Source: Cryptomeria japonica | Lineage: Eukaryota; Streptophyta; Pinopsida; Cupressales; Cupressaceae | Direction of reading: 5' to 3' | DNA length: 64,000 nt | Assembly (NCBI RefSeq): GCF_030272615.1 | Contig: NC_081415.1 | Location: 597,867,335 to 597,931,334 of the forward strand | Shown: in pieces, positions 22,027 through 33,005 of the stretch | Numbering within the stretch: position 1 is the stretch's first letter | How the letters are laid out: the number at the start of each line of letters is the position of its first letter | The notes under the pieces: model-generated | Seen by the model: the letters and a program-made list of their open reading frames with translations, nothing else | Databases searched by the model: none | What the model was told of the DNA's origin: nothing | Program-made: the position numbers and the translations under genes

Positions 22027-23441
22027 TATTGGCATTTTTGCATAGAGATTGCATTAATGATATGTTGTGATTGATGTCAATTGAACCGATAATGGTATTC
22101 ATGTTATTCCTGATATTGTTGTTTTTGATATTGGCTAGTAACTGGTAAAAAGAGATTTGTGGAAGATGTTGTAAACCAGTATGTAAAGTTTGTGAGTTGA
22201 ACCGGTAAACCGGTGTAAAGAGTTAAACCTTTCTATGCAATATAACCGGTAAACCATATCAGCTGTTAAACCCTAACCGATCAAGTTTGTTGGTTTATTA
22301 TCTGATGAACGGTAATGATGGAGACACGTGTGATCATTGTATGAGGATAAGTTCAAATTGTTTTGGCGTGTTCGGTTATTGTCTAGGGAAGGAGCAAAGT
22401 GGATTGCTTCTAATGCACAACACGTGATGAGTTACAAAGTCCAATGAAGTGGTGATCATGGAGCGGTTAGAATTTTCTTGAAGAATGTGAAGAGATTGTC
22501 ATGATTTCTAATGGTCAATATTATACCAACTTGTTTGTAATCTTGATGATGAGAATTAGGTTTTTGTTGTGTTATCGACCTAATTGATTTGTATTTAAGG
22601 TCGATGAAGTTGTTTGTAAAGGTTGTTGGAAAGATTGGTAGAAACCTATTGAGTGTATTGTTGCCTAACCAGTGAATGGATCTACACTTTGAGTGAAGGC
22701 AGGTTGAAGCTTAAAAGGATTTGATCAAGCAAATGTAGTGCTATTTAGACAGATCAAGAAAACCTGTTGTTTTCTAACAATTACAGCAGAAGTGAAATCC
22801 CTTAACTGGGTAAGCTCTAACAAGCTCTAATTGTTGTTTTCTAACAATTACAATTAGCTTGGATTCTTAAATCCTCTAGCGAGGTTACTCCTAACAGGGT
22901 ATTGTGCTTTTCATCAAGGCATATTTGTAAATCTCTTAACCAGGTGATTCCTAACTGGAATTAGTTCTTAACATAACTTATTGTAAAGCTTTAACAGGCT
23001 TGGCTCCTAATAGGGAAAACTTCAGAAGAGTTTAGATAGCTATCCTTGTGAGTCTCATCTCACCGTGGCTTTTACCTATTTGGGTTTTCCATGTATAAAC
23101 ATTTGTGTCAAGTGGTGAATTTTTTTGTGGTTATGATCTTATTTGTTGATTTGATTAACTTCTGATAAGGCATGATAACTAGAAGCATTGAGAGATGAAT
23201 ATGTTGAGTTATGGTTAAGCATTGTTGATGTTTACAAGATTAAAGTTTTTAACTATTAAGTTGTCATAATAGTCAAACCGGTTGATGTCAAGTATTCTTA
23301 TGAATATTGATCTTGACTGAGGTATGTTTACTTTGTGTGATTGAATTTGAGTTTGGGAACTTTGTATCAGTTTTTCAGTATACTGATTCACCCCCCCCTC
23401 TTAGTATTCTACCGGATACTTATTCTTTCATCATACCATCA
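22027..23441 (+). repeat. Copia-2 3' LTR
   Basis: Starts TATTGGCATTTTTG and ends CATACCATCA; about 1,415 bp. Near 22828-22860 a short segment is replaced by a second copy of the nearby TTGTTTTCTAACAATTACAA word, unlike the 5' LTR, which points to a template switch or slippage. Confidence 0.92.
22574..22605 (+). promoter_or_regulatory. TATA box inside perfect inverted repeat, Copia-2 3' LTR
   Basis: ATCGACCT (22574-22581) and AGGTCGAT (22598-22605) are perfect arms around TATTTA. It is the best preserved copy of this motif in the window. Confidence 0.6.
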
Positions 23442-25959
23442 CTCAATACCCTCTCCATCAACCACTGTAGAAGTCAATTTATTTTTGGCCTCAATTCAAC
23501 GACATAAAAAATAATCCGTTCCTTCTTCATTGTTCTCATCCACAATAACTGCATATACATGACCTGCATTTAATAGAAGGATATAAGTTAATACTAATAA
23601 TTTGAGCTTAAAATTGATTTTACCCAAGGAACAAATTGCAACCCTTTACCTGGTTCAACCATGTCTAAGAAATGGTCAAAATCTACTGATTCTTCAATCT
23701 GGTTTATTTGTAGTGCTCTAGGAAGATGATATGTATCTAGGGTTTGCAAAGCTTTACAAGACCATTGGTTAACCCACTCTTTTGATTCACATTCATCCCA
23801 CAAAAAATGCATACACGGAGAGCAAATGCATGCAATCTGTCTAGTATAAATAACTAGTGATGCTACATTTGAACTTCTAAATGAATGCATGTCACTTGAT
23901 CTTATAAGTGTGCAACAATCTAGATAGTTTTCAATGTTAGATTCACATATTAACCAAAAATATCTAGAAACCATAGACTTACCTTCATTACTTGGTCCCA
24001 TCGTAGAGTTACACCATTGGACAATTGTTTTTGCATCTATTAACATTGCACCACCTTCATACTTCAATTCCTCTCTAGTAAGATCTCTTCTCACACAGGC
24101 TCCCACACCATCATGCTCTCCCTTTCCATGCCCTGTCTCAATAAAAATTCCAAAAATGTTGCACACCACTTTTCACATGCATCCTAGTCAACCAGTAGAA
24201 CATCCTTGCATTCTTGAATTGTGCCGTGCAATTGTCCGACCATATTAAGTGTTGGTTGTATCTTATATCTTATTTCCTTAAACTACCATAAAAGACTGTA
24301 AAGAATCCTTGCACAAACTCTGAGGAATGAGTCCGATCATTGCTGATATAGAAGTGATATTCTCTTATAACCTTTTTTTCCTCCTCGATGCTATCATGTG
24401 CATGCATGAATGCTATGTGTATAAAAATTGTAACTTGTGTAGAGTGGTACATAGATTGTACTTCATTTTGCAGCTTTAGTGTATAATTCTCAACAAAATC
24501 AATGATAGATACAATAGTGTTGAGGGGGAAAGTGTCCTTGCGCAACTTTAATTTCTCATCTAACCACCTAGCTCTATGTGCTTGACCTATGTACTCATAC
24601 ACTAGTTTCTCTTGAAACATCTTCATAAAATCAACTACGCATATATCCCTATTCACTAACTCACACCTCTTTAATTATTTTCCATGTTTAACACCATATG
24701 TGATTGACTTGTATTTTCCAATAGAAACTAGTTCCTTACCAATTTCATGTGTGCTATCTAGATGTAGGCATCTATGCAACTGTTGCAAACTGCCACATGT
24801 AGGACAAAAACTTCTCAAACACATCATCTTATAGTAAATGCACTTGTCATCTTGTCTACATAGTACACTTGAAATAAATTCTCTCGGTGACTTAGGAGGT
24901 GCTTGTAGACCACATTCCTACAAAACATCTTTAGTGTGCAAAGTACAATATATATAGCGATAAATATCATAATGCATGGAAAATCAACATGGACCCTATA
25001 ATAAAATGTAGTACATGCATGATTAATCTTAACATAAAATGGTTTTGTCATCTCAAAAAATGTTTGACTAATTTTAATCTGAGGAAAGCTTTGAAGAAAC
25101 CTTTCATAAAGTTGTGTTTGAGTTGTATCTAAATAGTGTTTTGGATGTGGTTCATGATTACTAATTCCAATTTGCCTTCTAACAACATCTCTTTGGTTGG
25201 GTGAAACCCTTGTGTTGTCATGCAAATATTTCTCAATTAATGTTCTTAGTGCATCAACAACAACCTCGTCCTTGCATGGGAGTCTACTCGAGAATGCCCA
25301 AAGAGAATTATTGTTAGGATCCTCTATTTTCTCTCGCCTCTCTAAGGCATAGTGTAATGTGGTTCTACTTATCCTTAATGACTTGCTTGTTTTGCTTATT
25401 AAATGAGATTTTTTCATTTCTTTTCCCATTATAGTTGATGTGAGGACACGACGAGTAACATTATCTTTTTTAGTTCGTGATTTCGAACCAGTGACTTGGT
25501 ATGCATCAAAAAGATTTATCACAATGGTTCTTTCACTATTATTTTCGAATGTTCTTAACCCCAAAATTTTTATTGTCTCTTTAAATTTCAGATTTTTAAT
25601 CATTTCAACAACTAATTGGCATCTTCCACTTTGATTTAAGTTTTCAAAATAGTTATTCCAAATTCTTCTAACCATTCTTCTACAAGTTCTTTTGGAAATT
25701 TTATCATGCATTGGCTTCACAATATTTTCATCAATATCTATTAGAAACTTAGGTTTTCTATGAATTATTCTAAGAGGTGTTAAGATTGGTGCATGCTCTT
25801 TGTTTTCATTAGGTGCATTATGTGCATTGATCACATCAAATTCAAATGGTATATCTTATTCAATTTCATTAACATGTGCATTCACCGAATCATTTTCAAA
25901 TGGTATATGTTCATTGCGTTTGAATTGGTGTATGTTGATCATTTTGATTTGGTGCATTG
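23442..25959 (-). pseudogene. Transposase-like gene, main segment, interrupted and decayed
   Basis: Minus-strand protein-like sequence runs rightmost to leftmost. It begins with two imperfect copies of an IPFE-containing motif (25800-25930). A 336-residue open part follows (25834-24824) with a basic stretch (KRTCRRMVRRIW) and a Cys/His-rich end (FCPTCGSLQQLHRC, about 24790). Next is a 128-residue part (24656-24270), then a stretch with IWSDNCTAQFKN (about 24225), then a 191-residue part (24169-23594) with ETGHGKGEHDGVGACVRR. The SDxxxxQFKN and HGKGxxDG motifs resemble a widespread, poorly classified family of eukaryotic transposase-like proteins; I recognise the pattern from memory, not from a search. 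Frames change between the parts and stops are present. A 60-bp AG/GT-bounded gap (23564-23623) may be a short intron. Confidence 0.6.
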
Positions 25960-26615
25960 TGTAGACACTTAAAAATAATTATTTTTAATTCCTCACATAA
26001 TTAATTAATTAATTATGTTAATTCAAATTCTCCTCAATATTAATTAAATATAATTAATATTGTCACTATAGTGTGTGACTGATTTATTTAATAAATCAAT
26101 CCCTTTCTTTATTCTTCTAAAAAATCAAATCCTCACAAATCTTCCTCTTGGCTAATTAATTTTAATTAATTAGTTAACCTACATTATTCCTACAAATCAT
26201 TTTCTTAATTCATCATTAACCTAATAAATTCTTCTAGAAACTCCCTAAAACTCACTTAACCTTATTCTTCTAATTTTTAATTCCCTCCACTCATTCTCTC
26301 TCCTAGTCATATCCTCCTACAAATCCTAATCCCACCTAACATTTCCTCTAATCCCCATCCTAAGGAATTGCTAATGGATAATCATCATGATTAGCCACAA
26401 AGTCAACTCCTTGTCCCTTCCATCCAACCACTAGCTTTTAATGCTCTTTTCCTAGGTGAATGTGAGATTTTCAAAATCTCACAATCCTCTAGGCATCTCC
26501 TCTCCCAAGGAATTTTTAATTCCTTCTTATTCCTCCAATCCCCATGATTATCCCTTTTTGGATAATTTTAAATTCCTCCTCCCCATTCTTCAAGGAATGT
26601 CACATCCCTTGCTCC

Positions 26616-26695
26616 TCTCAAGGCACATTGGGAAGTCTTCCCAATACACCTTACTCTTCTCAAGGTACATTGGGAAGTTTTCCCAATGTACCTTG
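26616..26695. promoter_or_regulatory. Paired palindromes upstream of the Tat-A TATA box
   Basis: Two tandem palindromes about 42 bp apart. The second (26661-26695) has perfect 16-bp arms CAAGGTACATTGGGAA and TTCCCAATGTACCTTG around GTT. The first (near 26619-26653) is an imperfect version. They sit about 120 bp before TATAAAT. The dyad symmetry suggests sites for a dimeric regulator, but no factor can be named. Confidence 0.6.
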
Positions 26696-26811
26696 AGGAT
26701 TGTGGAGACAAGAAATGCCTTTAAGGCATATCTCTTGGTCTCCACACCCTCTCTTGGGCCTTGTAGGAGCTCACAATCAATCCTAGCCATCCATTTTTCC
26801 TCTCCTCTTCC

Positions 26812-26818
26812 TATAAAT
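26812..26818 (+). promoter_or_regulatory. Tat-A 5' LTR TATA box
   Basis: TATAAAT in CTTCCTATAAATTGAGG, following a pyrimidine-rich stretch. It is conserved at 63212-63218 in the 3' LTR. Transcription of the element would be expected to start about 30 bp downstream. Confidence 0.65.
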
Positions 26819-27220
26819 TGAGGATCCCATCCCTTCATTCTTCATCTCCAAGTTCAGTAATCTTATGCTGCCCTTTTGAGCTAGGAAATCATCTTAGCAA
26901 CCTTATCATGTCCAAATCATATCTCATCCACACTTAACCATTTTATCCATATCATCCTCCTAAAATCCATTTGATATTGTGCACAACATTGGAGAGCCAT
27001 CCACATCAAGCAAGCAAGAGGAGCACATCAAGTGGAGCATCAGCAAGGGGTGCCTTCACTTCATCAAGCTCCATCCAAAGGAGAAGGTATTGGTTTGTGA
27101 GGTATATTCATTTGTCCTTGTTTTGAGCATTTCAAATTATGTCTTTGGATTTCATATGATTATATATTTGATTTGCATATTTGTTATCTAATCCACCTTA
27201 CAAGTCTTTTCCCCTCTTCA

Positions 27221-27243
27221 TTTTGGCACGCTCGGTGGGACCC
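27221..27243 (+). other. Tat-A putative primer-binding site
   Basis: TTTTGGCACGCTCGGTGGGA directly follows the LTR end; TGG at position 4 would pair with the CCA end of a tRNA. I could not assign the tRNA species. Confidence 0.6.
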
Positions 27244-29657
27244 ACATCCTATAAAATAATTTTTTTGTGAGTTTTTGTGAGTCATGAGACGCATTTTCTG
27301 GAACAATGTGAGAGACTGCAAATCAGCGCGAGCGCCTCATGTTTAGCATGATAGAAAACTTGTTTTGGTGGAAGTGCAGGCGCATCAGCGTGAGCGCACA
27401 TGCATCGGCGCGACTGCATCCTAACATTTAAATTTTTTTTTCGCTTCTAAAAATTAAAAAATTTCACTCTCTATCTGTTTCTTTTCCGCATGCACAGGCG
27501 TTTCAGTGCGAGCGCAAGCATTTTAGCGTGTCTAATTCAAACCAGCGCAACTGCTTTTTTCCAAAATTCTCGCTCTGTTATTTGTAATTGAATTTTAAAA
27601 TTTTACTCGCCAACTCCTACCAATCTTTGTTTTTCAGTTTCAACGTGAGCGCAGGCATTTTAGTGCGAGCGCAGGTGTTTCGACGCAAGTGTTTCCAACT
27701 AGCATGACAGACAGGTATAAAATCCCTTTCTATTTTGTGTGATCTGACAATTTGTTTACTGGTTTTATTTGGTTTAGTGTGTACGCAGGTGTTTCGGCGT
27801 GGGTGACTGCACTTCAGCGCATGTGCTATATGTATAGTATAGTTAGGACTAATTTCTATCTTTTTAGTTTTGCAGTTTAATCCGACCATCCAAGACTCAA
27901 AAAATCAGAAAAAAACTACTAATCCCACTATTTTGTAGGTTGCCTAAGAAGATTCAACCAAATATTGTGCATTTATTTAAATTAGGCACCTAGATATTAA
28001 TTAAAATGGAATGAACCATTATCTTATGTGTCTTTAAGAAAAGTGTAAAGGTAGGAGAGTATGCTCTCATCTAGCTAGACGATCAGAAATCTAGACCCTC
28101 CAACCTTTTCTTGTTTGATTGCATGTTTACCTCTAGCGGGCTTGCCCTCCCAACTTGCTCTTTGAGAAGGTAAGAGGGAAATGACCAAAGTGAGTACACC
28201 CGGACCTGGGGTTCCCAACTCACCATAATGAATAGGCCATTGATTGCGAAAGTATCAATGGTTGGGGCTATATGAGAGTTCACTCTCACATTGGGTGCTT
28301 AGTAGGATCCTAGAGATTTCAATCACGCTTGCGTGATTACTAAGTTCTTGGTGCTTCGTTGGGCTATAGGCCTCAATTGCACTTGCACAAATTCGAAGGG
28401 TAGCTCCTAATGGGAGAACTTACTAAAGACCTTGTTTGTAGTGGCCAAAAACCTTCTAGTCATTGGTGCAGGAGGTCGGACCTCCAAAACCGCCCATATT
28501 TTTACAACCCTTAGTAGAGACACAAAGCTTTCCATGAGGAGTTTTCATGGGAATTGATGCTTGGCTGCCCCGAGAAGTGAGTGTCGTGGAGGGGAGCCAG
28601 TGGGGTCAAGCATCTAAGTGTCTGCTCTAGGTAAGCATAGCTAGGAAACTGATTGGGATCCAATGACTATTGTCCTTGCTAGCCTTAAGAGTGTTGTATA
28701 TGAGCATGAGTGTCTTTGAATCCAATTGCATTTGATCATTGTGTTTTCTTCATTTGATACATACTTGCCAAGAGAAGACTAAAAACACGTCATTATCCTC
28801 AAACACTTTGCAAAACATTTGTCTAGACACAAACAATTATCCAGGTCATTACCCACAAAAAGTCCAAAATTGCATCAAAACTCCGTTCGTCCCATGTCTC
28901 ATAAGCCTAAGTGAGAAACTAAGAGTCTGTGCTCTCCATCAAGGTTTAGAATCATCCTTTAAAACACCAATTATTGCTAAAATTAGGGTGGTCGTATCCC
29001 TTCATACAACTTTGCCATTCGAGTCAATCCTCTATTGAGTCATGTTCATGCCAAGAACAACCTAGTCATCAAGTTTCTTCTAAGTCATCACTATCACACC
29101 TCCTCAATCAATCATCATCAAATTTCCCAAGGACTTAGCACATCAAATCAATCTCCCTCCACTATCAAATCAATTATCAAAATCCAAATCCAATCATTCT
29201 CTAATCCAATTTAACCTCACGTTAAAGTTACATGCCTTGTGAAATTTCATTTTGACCTCATCATTAATCAATTGGCTCTCATGCTTGAAGGAGAATCCTC
29301 TCCAAGTACCTTTTGCCTAATCCTTTTTGAGTTGATCAAGACTCTTAACTCATGTCTTTACTTTGCTTAGGGTCATTAGTCAACCCTTGGTATAAGAGAG
29401 GCTTTTTAGTCATCAATCCAAGCTCTAAATTCTACCCAACTTGGTCATCACCTTGCTTGTGGTTGCATCCACCACCTAAAATCCTCATCTAAGGACTAAG
29501 GTGTCAAATCCTAATCAAATCCAGGCTCTAATCCAAGAACCCCACCAATCAACAAAATCCCTTGCCATAAAAGACAAAATCCAAAATCCCACAAATATCT
29601 TGCCAAGTCCTTTCATCACAAATTTCCCCCTCCAAACCTTTCTAAGGTTATTCATGT
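27244..29657 (+). other. Tat-A leader with GCGC-rich repeats
   Basis: Non-coding leader between primer-binding site and Gag. From 27310 to 27830 it holds about eight scattered copies of TTTCAGCGCGAGCGC or TTTTAGTGCGAGCGC-like words. Small hairpins occur, for example ATCACGC-TT-GCGTGAT near 28323. The remainder (27900-29657) shows no gene; scattered short frames are not conserved-looking. Confidence 0.6.
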
Positions 29658-32600
29658 ATGGTCACAACTCGATCCCAAAAGAGAAAAATGGCTGAACAAC
29701 AATATGGCATGCCAGACATTAGTGTCATATATGAAGATCCCATGCAAGATCCTACACAAAGTGGGCAACCTAGAAATCAAGATCAAAGCCAAAATCCTAA
29801 CATGGTTAGCCAAGATGAGCTCTCTCCAGAAGTGCAAACTTTCCTAGTGGATTCTTATAACAAAGAGATGATGGAAAAGTTTATTCAACACAATACTATT
29901 GCACTTCTGAAAAATATCCTTGAAAATGGAACTCAACTTCCACCTAAATTTAATAGATCCGCTCTCGCCCAACAACCACAAGGAAACCTTGCTCCCACAC
30001 AAAGTGCTGCACCTATTATTCAAACTCAATCAATTGCAGCCCCATCAATCATCCAAGCTCAATCAATGTCACCCGTGACACCTCCCACCGTGGTCTCCAT
30101 TCTGCCTTCTTCCTCCTTACAATCTATACCACTATCACATCCGATCTCATCTATTCTCCAATACACTTCTATACCACCTCCTTCCATTCAACCACATATT
30201 TGTATTCCACAAACTTCCCTTCTTGCCAACAATGTCGCAAGTTTTATCTGGGTCGTACTCAATCCCATCACAATAGTTTGCAGACCACAACCAACTATCA
30301 CACAAATCCCTGCGACATCGGTCCTCACATCCCACGTTCCCGCCTCCTCATCATATCAATATATTGGTGGTGGTGCACCTTCTTTGGCTCATCCAATTCT
30401 TGGGGCAAATACAATTCTTCATTATCAAAGTCCACAACAAGACCTCATCAAGGACATGAAAGAAAGGACTAATAAAAGGAAAACTTACTCATTTGAAGAG
30501 TTTTGCCCTTGTCCTTACGACCCATCTATATTAGTTGCACCCTACCCCCTCAGATTTGAGATCCCCAAATTCACCAAGTATGAAGGCAAAGGAGACCCCC
30601 GTGACCATGTCCGAGAATTCCACATCTTATGCCAAGAAGTCTCCTATAGTGACCTTTATCTTCGCATACTCTTTCCCAAGAGTCTCACGGGAGATGCCTT
30701 GGCATGGTTCTCATCTCTACCACGAGGTTCCGTTGTCTCCTTTCCAGACTTGGCAGAAAAATTTGTGGCCCACTATGATTACAACATGGTTAATGATGTT
30801 TCTATGATGGACCTATGCAATACAAAACAAAGGCCCAGAGAAACCTTCACCAATTTCCTACAAAGATGGCGACATATTATCAAGAAATTCCAGTGGGACA
30901 TGCCAGAACAACATTAAATTGAGCTATTTCAAAAGAACTTGGTGCTTGAAATTTTGAGACCCTTAATATCCCAATGTATCAAATCCTTCCAAAAATTGAC
31001 TAATAAGGGCCTCGTCCTCGAATGTGTCTTGTTGGAGGAAGGAACCTTGAAACATTACCAGAAGTCGACACAAATTTCTTTCTCTTATCATAATGACAAC
31101 CCAAAATTCCGGTCTAAAAACAAAAACATGGTCAATGATGGTGTAACTGATGCAAAGTGGGTCCAAACCATGTCCGCTCCCCCAAAATCCACCACTAATA
31201 ATCATCAATTCAATAATCAAAACAATCAAAATCAATCCCAAAAACCTCACAACAATGTCTCAATCTAGGGATGACCACCCCGATTGAATAAAAGGACTCC
31301 AAGAGACTTCACTCCTCTGGCTGAGCCTATTGAAATGGTGTTTCAAAAACTTGTCCAAGCAGGTGCAGTGGTTTTTCCAATCACTCACCCGTTTGACCCC
31401 AATCAACCTAAACCAAGATGGTATAATGAAAATGATTATTGTGAATACCATCATATCAAGGGGCACGATACACGAAAGTGTATGAAACTAAAAATCTACA
31501 TACAAGATCTCATTGATAGGGGTGAGATTGAAGTAGCAAATGCAAAACCTGGTAATAACAATGACAAACTCAAAATGTACTAGGAACCCTTCCTGAAGCA
31601 TGATAAAGGAAAAGGCTCATCATCTAATGCAATGGGTTATGACTACACTAATCACATAACCGACTTTGATTTTTTAGTAGGTCGCATTGAACCTGCAAAT
31701 AATCATGTCAATGTTGTAACCATCCAAGGAGTTAATCCTCCTTCTTCCCAAAGCAGACCAAATCCTGCTAGGATAGTCATTCAAGGTGTTACGCCTTCCA
31801 CCTCCCATTTCCAGAATGACTACAGTGTAACTACACGCCGAGGTAAAGTCACCATCCAAGGAGTCCCTCCCCCACCAAACCCTCCGCCCATGTCTTCCAC
31901 CCACTGATATGACCTCCTTGACCAACTTGGGAAGACCCCCACATAGATCTCTATTTTGGAACTTCTTAAGACTTCCCCAGTCCATAAAGAAATTTTGAAA
32001 CAAGCCCTTCTTGAATCATGCATTCCTAATAACATCAACGCCACCCAATTCCAAGCCCTCATTGGAAACCTTGCTGCCCAACAACACCTTGTTTTTACCT
32101 CCAAAGATGCTCCCATAGATGAAGTCCATAACAAACCTTTGCACATGAAAGCTCTTATCCACAAGCATAAGATCAAACATATCCTGATAGACGATGGATC
32201 TGGGCTTAATATGTGTACATACAAATTAATAAAACAATTGGGACTTTTTGAGGATCTGGTAGACACATCAGGAAGGATCACAATTAAGGCATATGATGAT
32301 GCGAAAATAGTTTCAAAGGGCATGATCACCTTACCTCTTCAAGTGGGCCCCATTACAATTGAAACCCCTTGCCAAGTACTAGATCTTGATCTCCCCTACA
32401 ACATTCTCCTCGGGTGGCCATGGATTTATTCCTTGCAGGCCGTATCCTCCACCTATCACCAATGCATCAAATTCCCCTATAATGGAAGAGAGATCACTAT
32501 CAAAGGTGATCCCCAACCTTTTCAATATTGCAAACTATTAGAGGGGAAGCATCTGTATCATTGTCCACTAAATAGACCCTCGCTAACGCCTCCATCTGAC

Positions 32601-33005
32601 ATATCAAATGTTGCCTCCACTTCATCCCAACCAGATAATCAAATCAAGATCTTGGACAATGGCTCTAGAGAATACAAATTGGAGGACGTCTTATTAATAG
32701 GAAACCTCCCTCTCTCTCCTAAGTCATTTGGCAAACCAAAAGAGCTCAAAAAAGACCCAAAACTAGTCATGCAATGCCAAAATACCACCTTCCAGCAATG
32801 GGGCCCACTTAACAAGGAGAACCTTGAAGCAGATGTCTCTTCTTGGTTGTACCGGGAAGAGGATGATGATCCAACAAAAGTATCAAACAAAATGTACCCA
32901 AAAGCATCTGTCATAGTTGAAAATGGGTTACAAAGGACAGAACATGGGACCAGAAGAAAAAGGAAGAAAAGCACCCATAAATCCTATCTCCTACAAATAC
33001 AATAG
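29658..33005 (+). pseudogene. Tat-A gag and protease, one frame with stops
   Basis: Starts MVTTRSQKRKMAEQQ. The Gag core (DPRDHVREFH, LTGDALAWFSSLP, FPDLAEKFVAHY) lies at about residues 315-375. A zinc-knuckle-like CEYHHIKGHDTRKC follows near 31441, then IQDLIDRGEIEV, as in Tat gag proteins. Three TIQGV-type motifs (31711-31870) precede the conserved YDLLDQLGKTPT block (31910). The retropepsin motif LIDDGSGLN is at 32188 with ILLGWPW at 32404. In-frame stops lie at 30915, 31266, 31272, 31581, 31905 and 31944, and a frameshift near 32930 moves the reading into the next frame. The Gag and Pol parts originally shared one frame. Confidence 0.88.

Larger units (their letters stand above)
16139..23441 (+). 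mobile_element. Copia-2: Ty1/copia LTR retrotransposon
   Basis: A complete 7.3-kb element with direct LTRs (16139-17561 and 22027-23441), a tRNA-Met primer-binding site and a polypurine tract. The flanks CACAA (16134-16138) and CTCAA (23442-23446) are a 5-bp target duplication with one mismatch. It lies within the transposase-like gene on the opposite strand. The coding region is decayed at its start, but the RT/RNase H part is open for 466 codons. It is less decayed than Copia-1, which suggests a younger insertion. Confidence 0.94.
25960..27220 (+). repeat. Tat-A 5' LTR
   Basis: 1,261 bp. It differs in length from the 3' LTR by 11 bp, fully explained by one extra AATTATTTTT-type unit near the start of the 3' copy. 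It contains the paired palindromes and a TATA box in the last third. Confidence 0.93.

Noticed and set aside
26456-26838. Frames in the Tat-A 5' LTR, repeated at 62856-63238
   Set aside because: They lie on both strands of the LTR palindromes and promoter region and occur in both LTRs because the LTR is duplicated.
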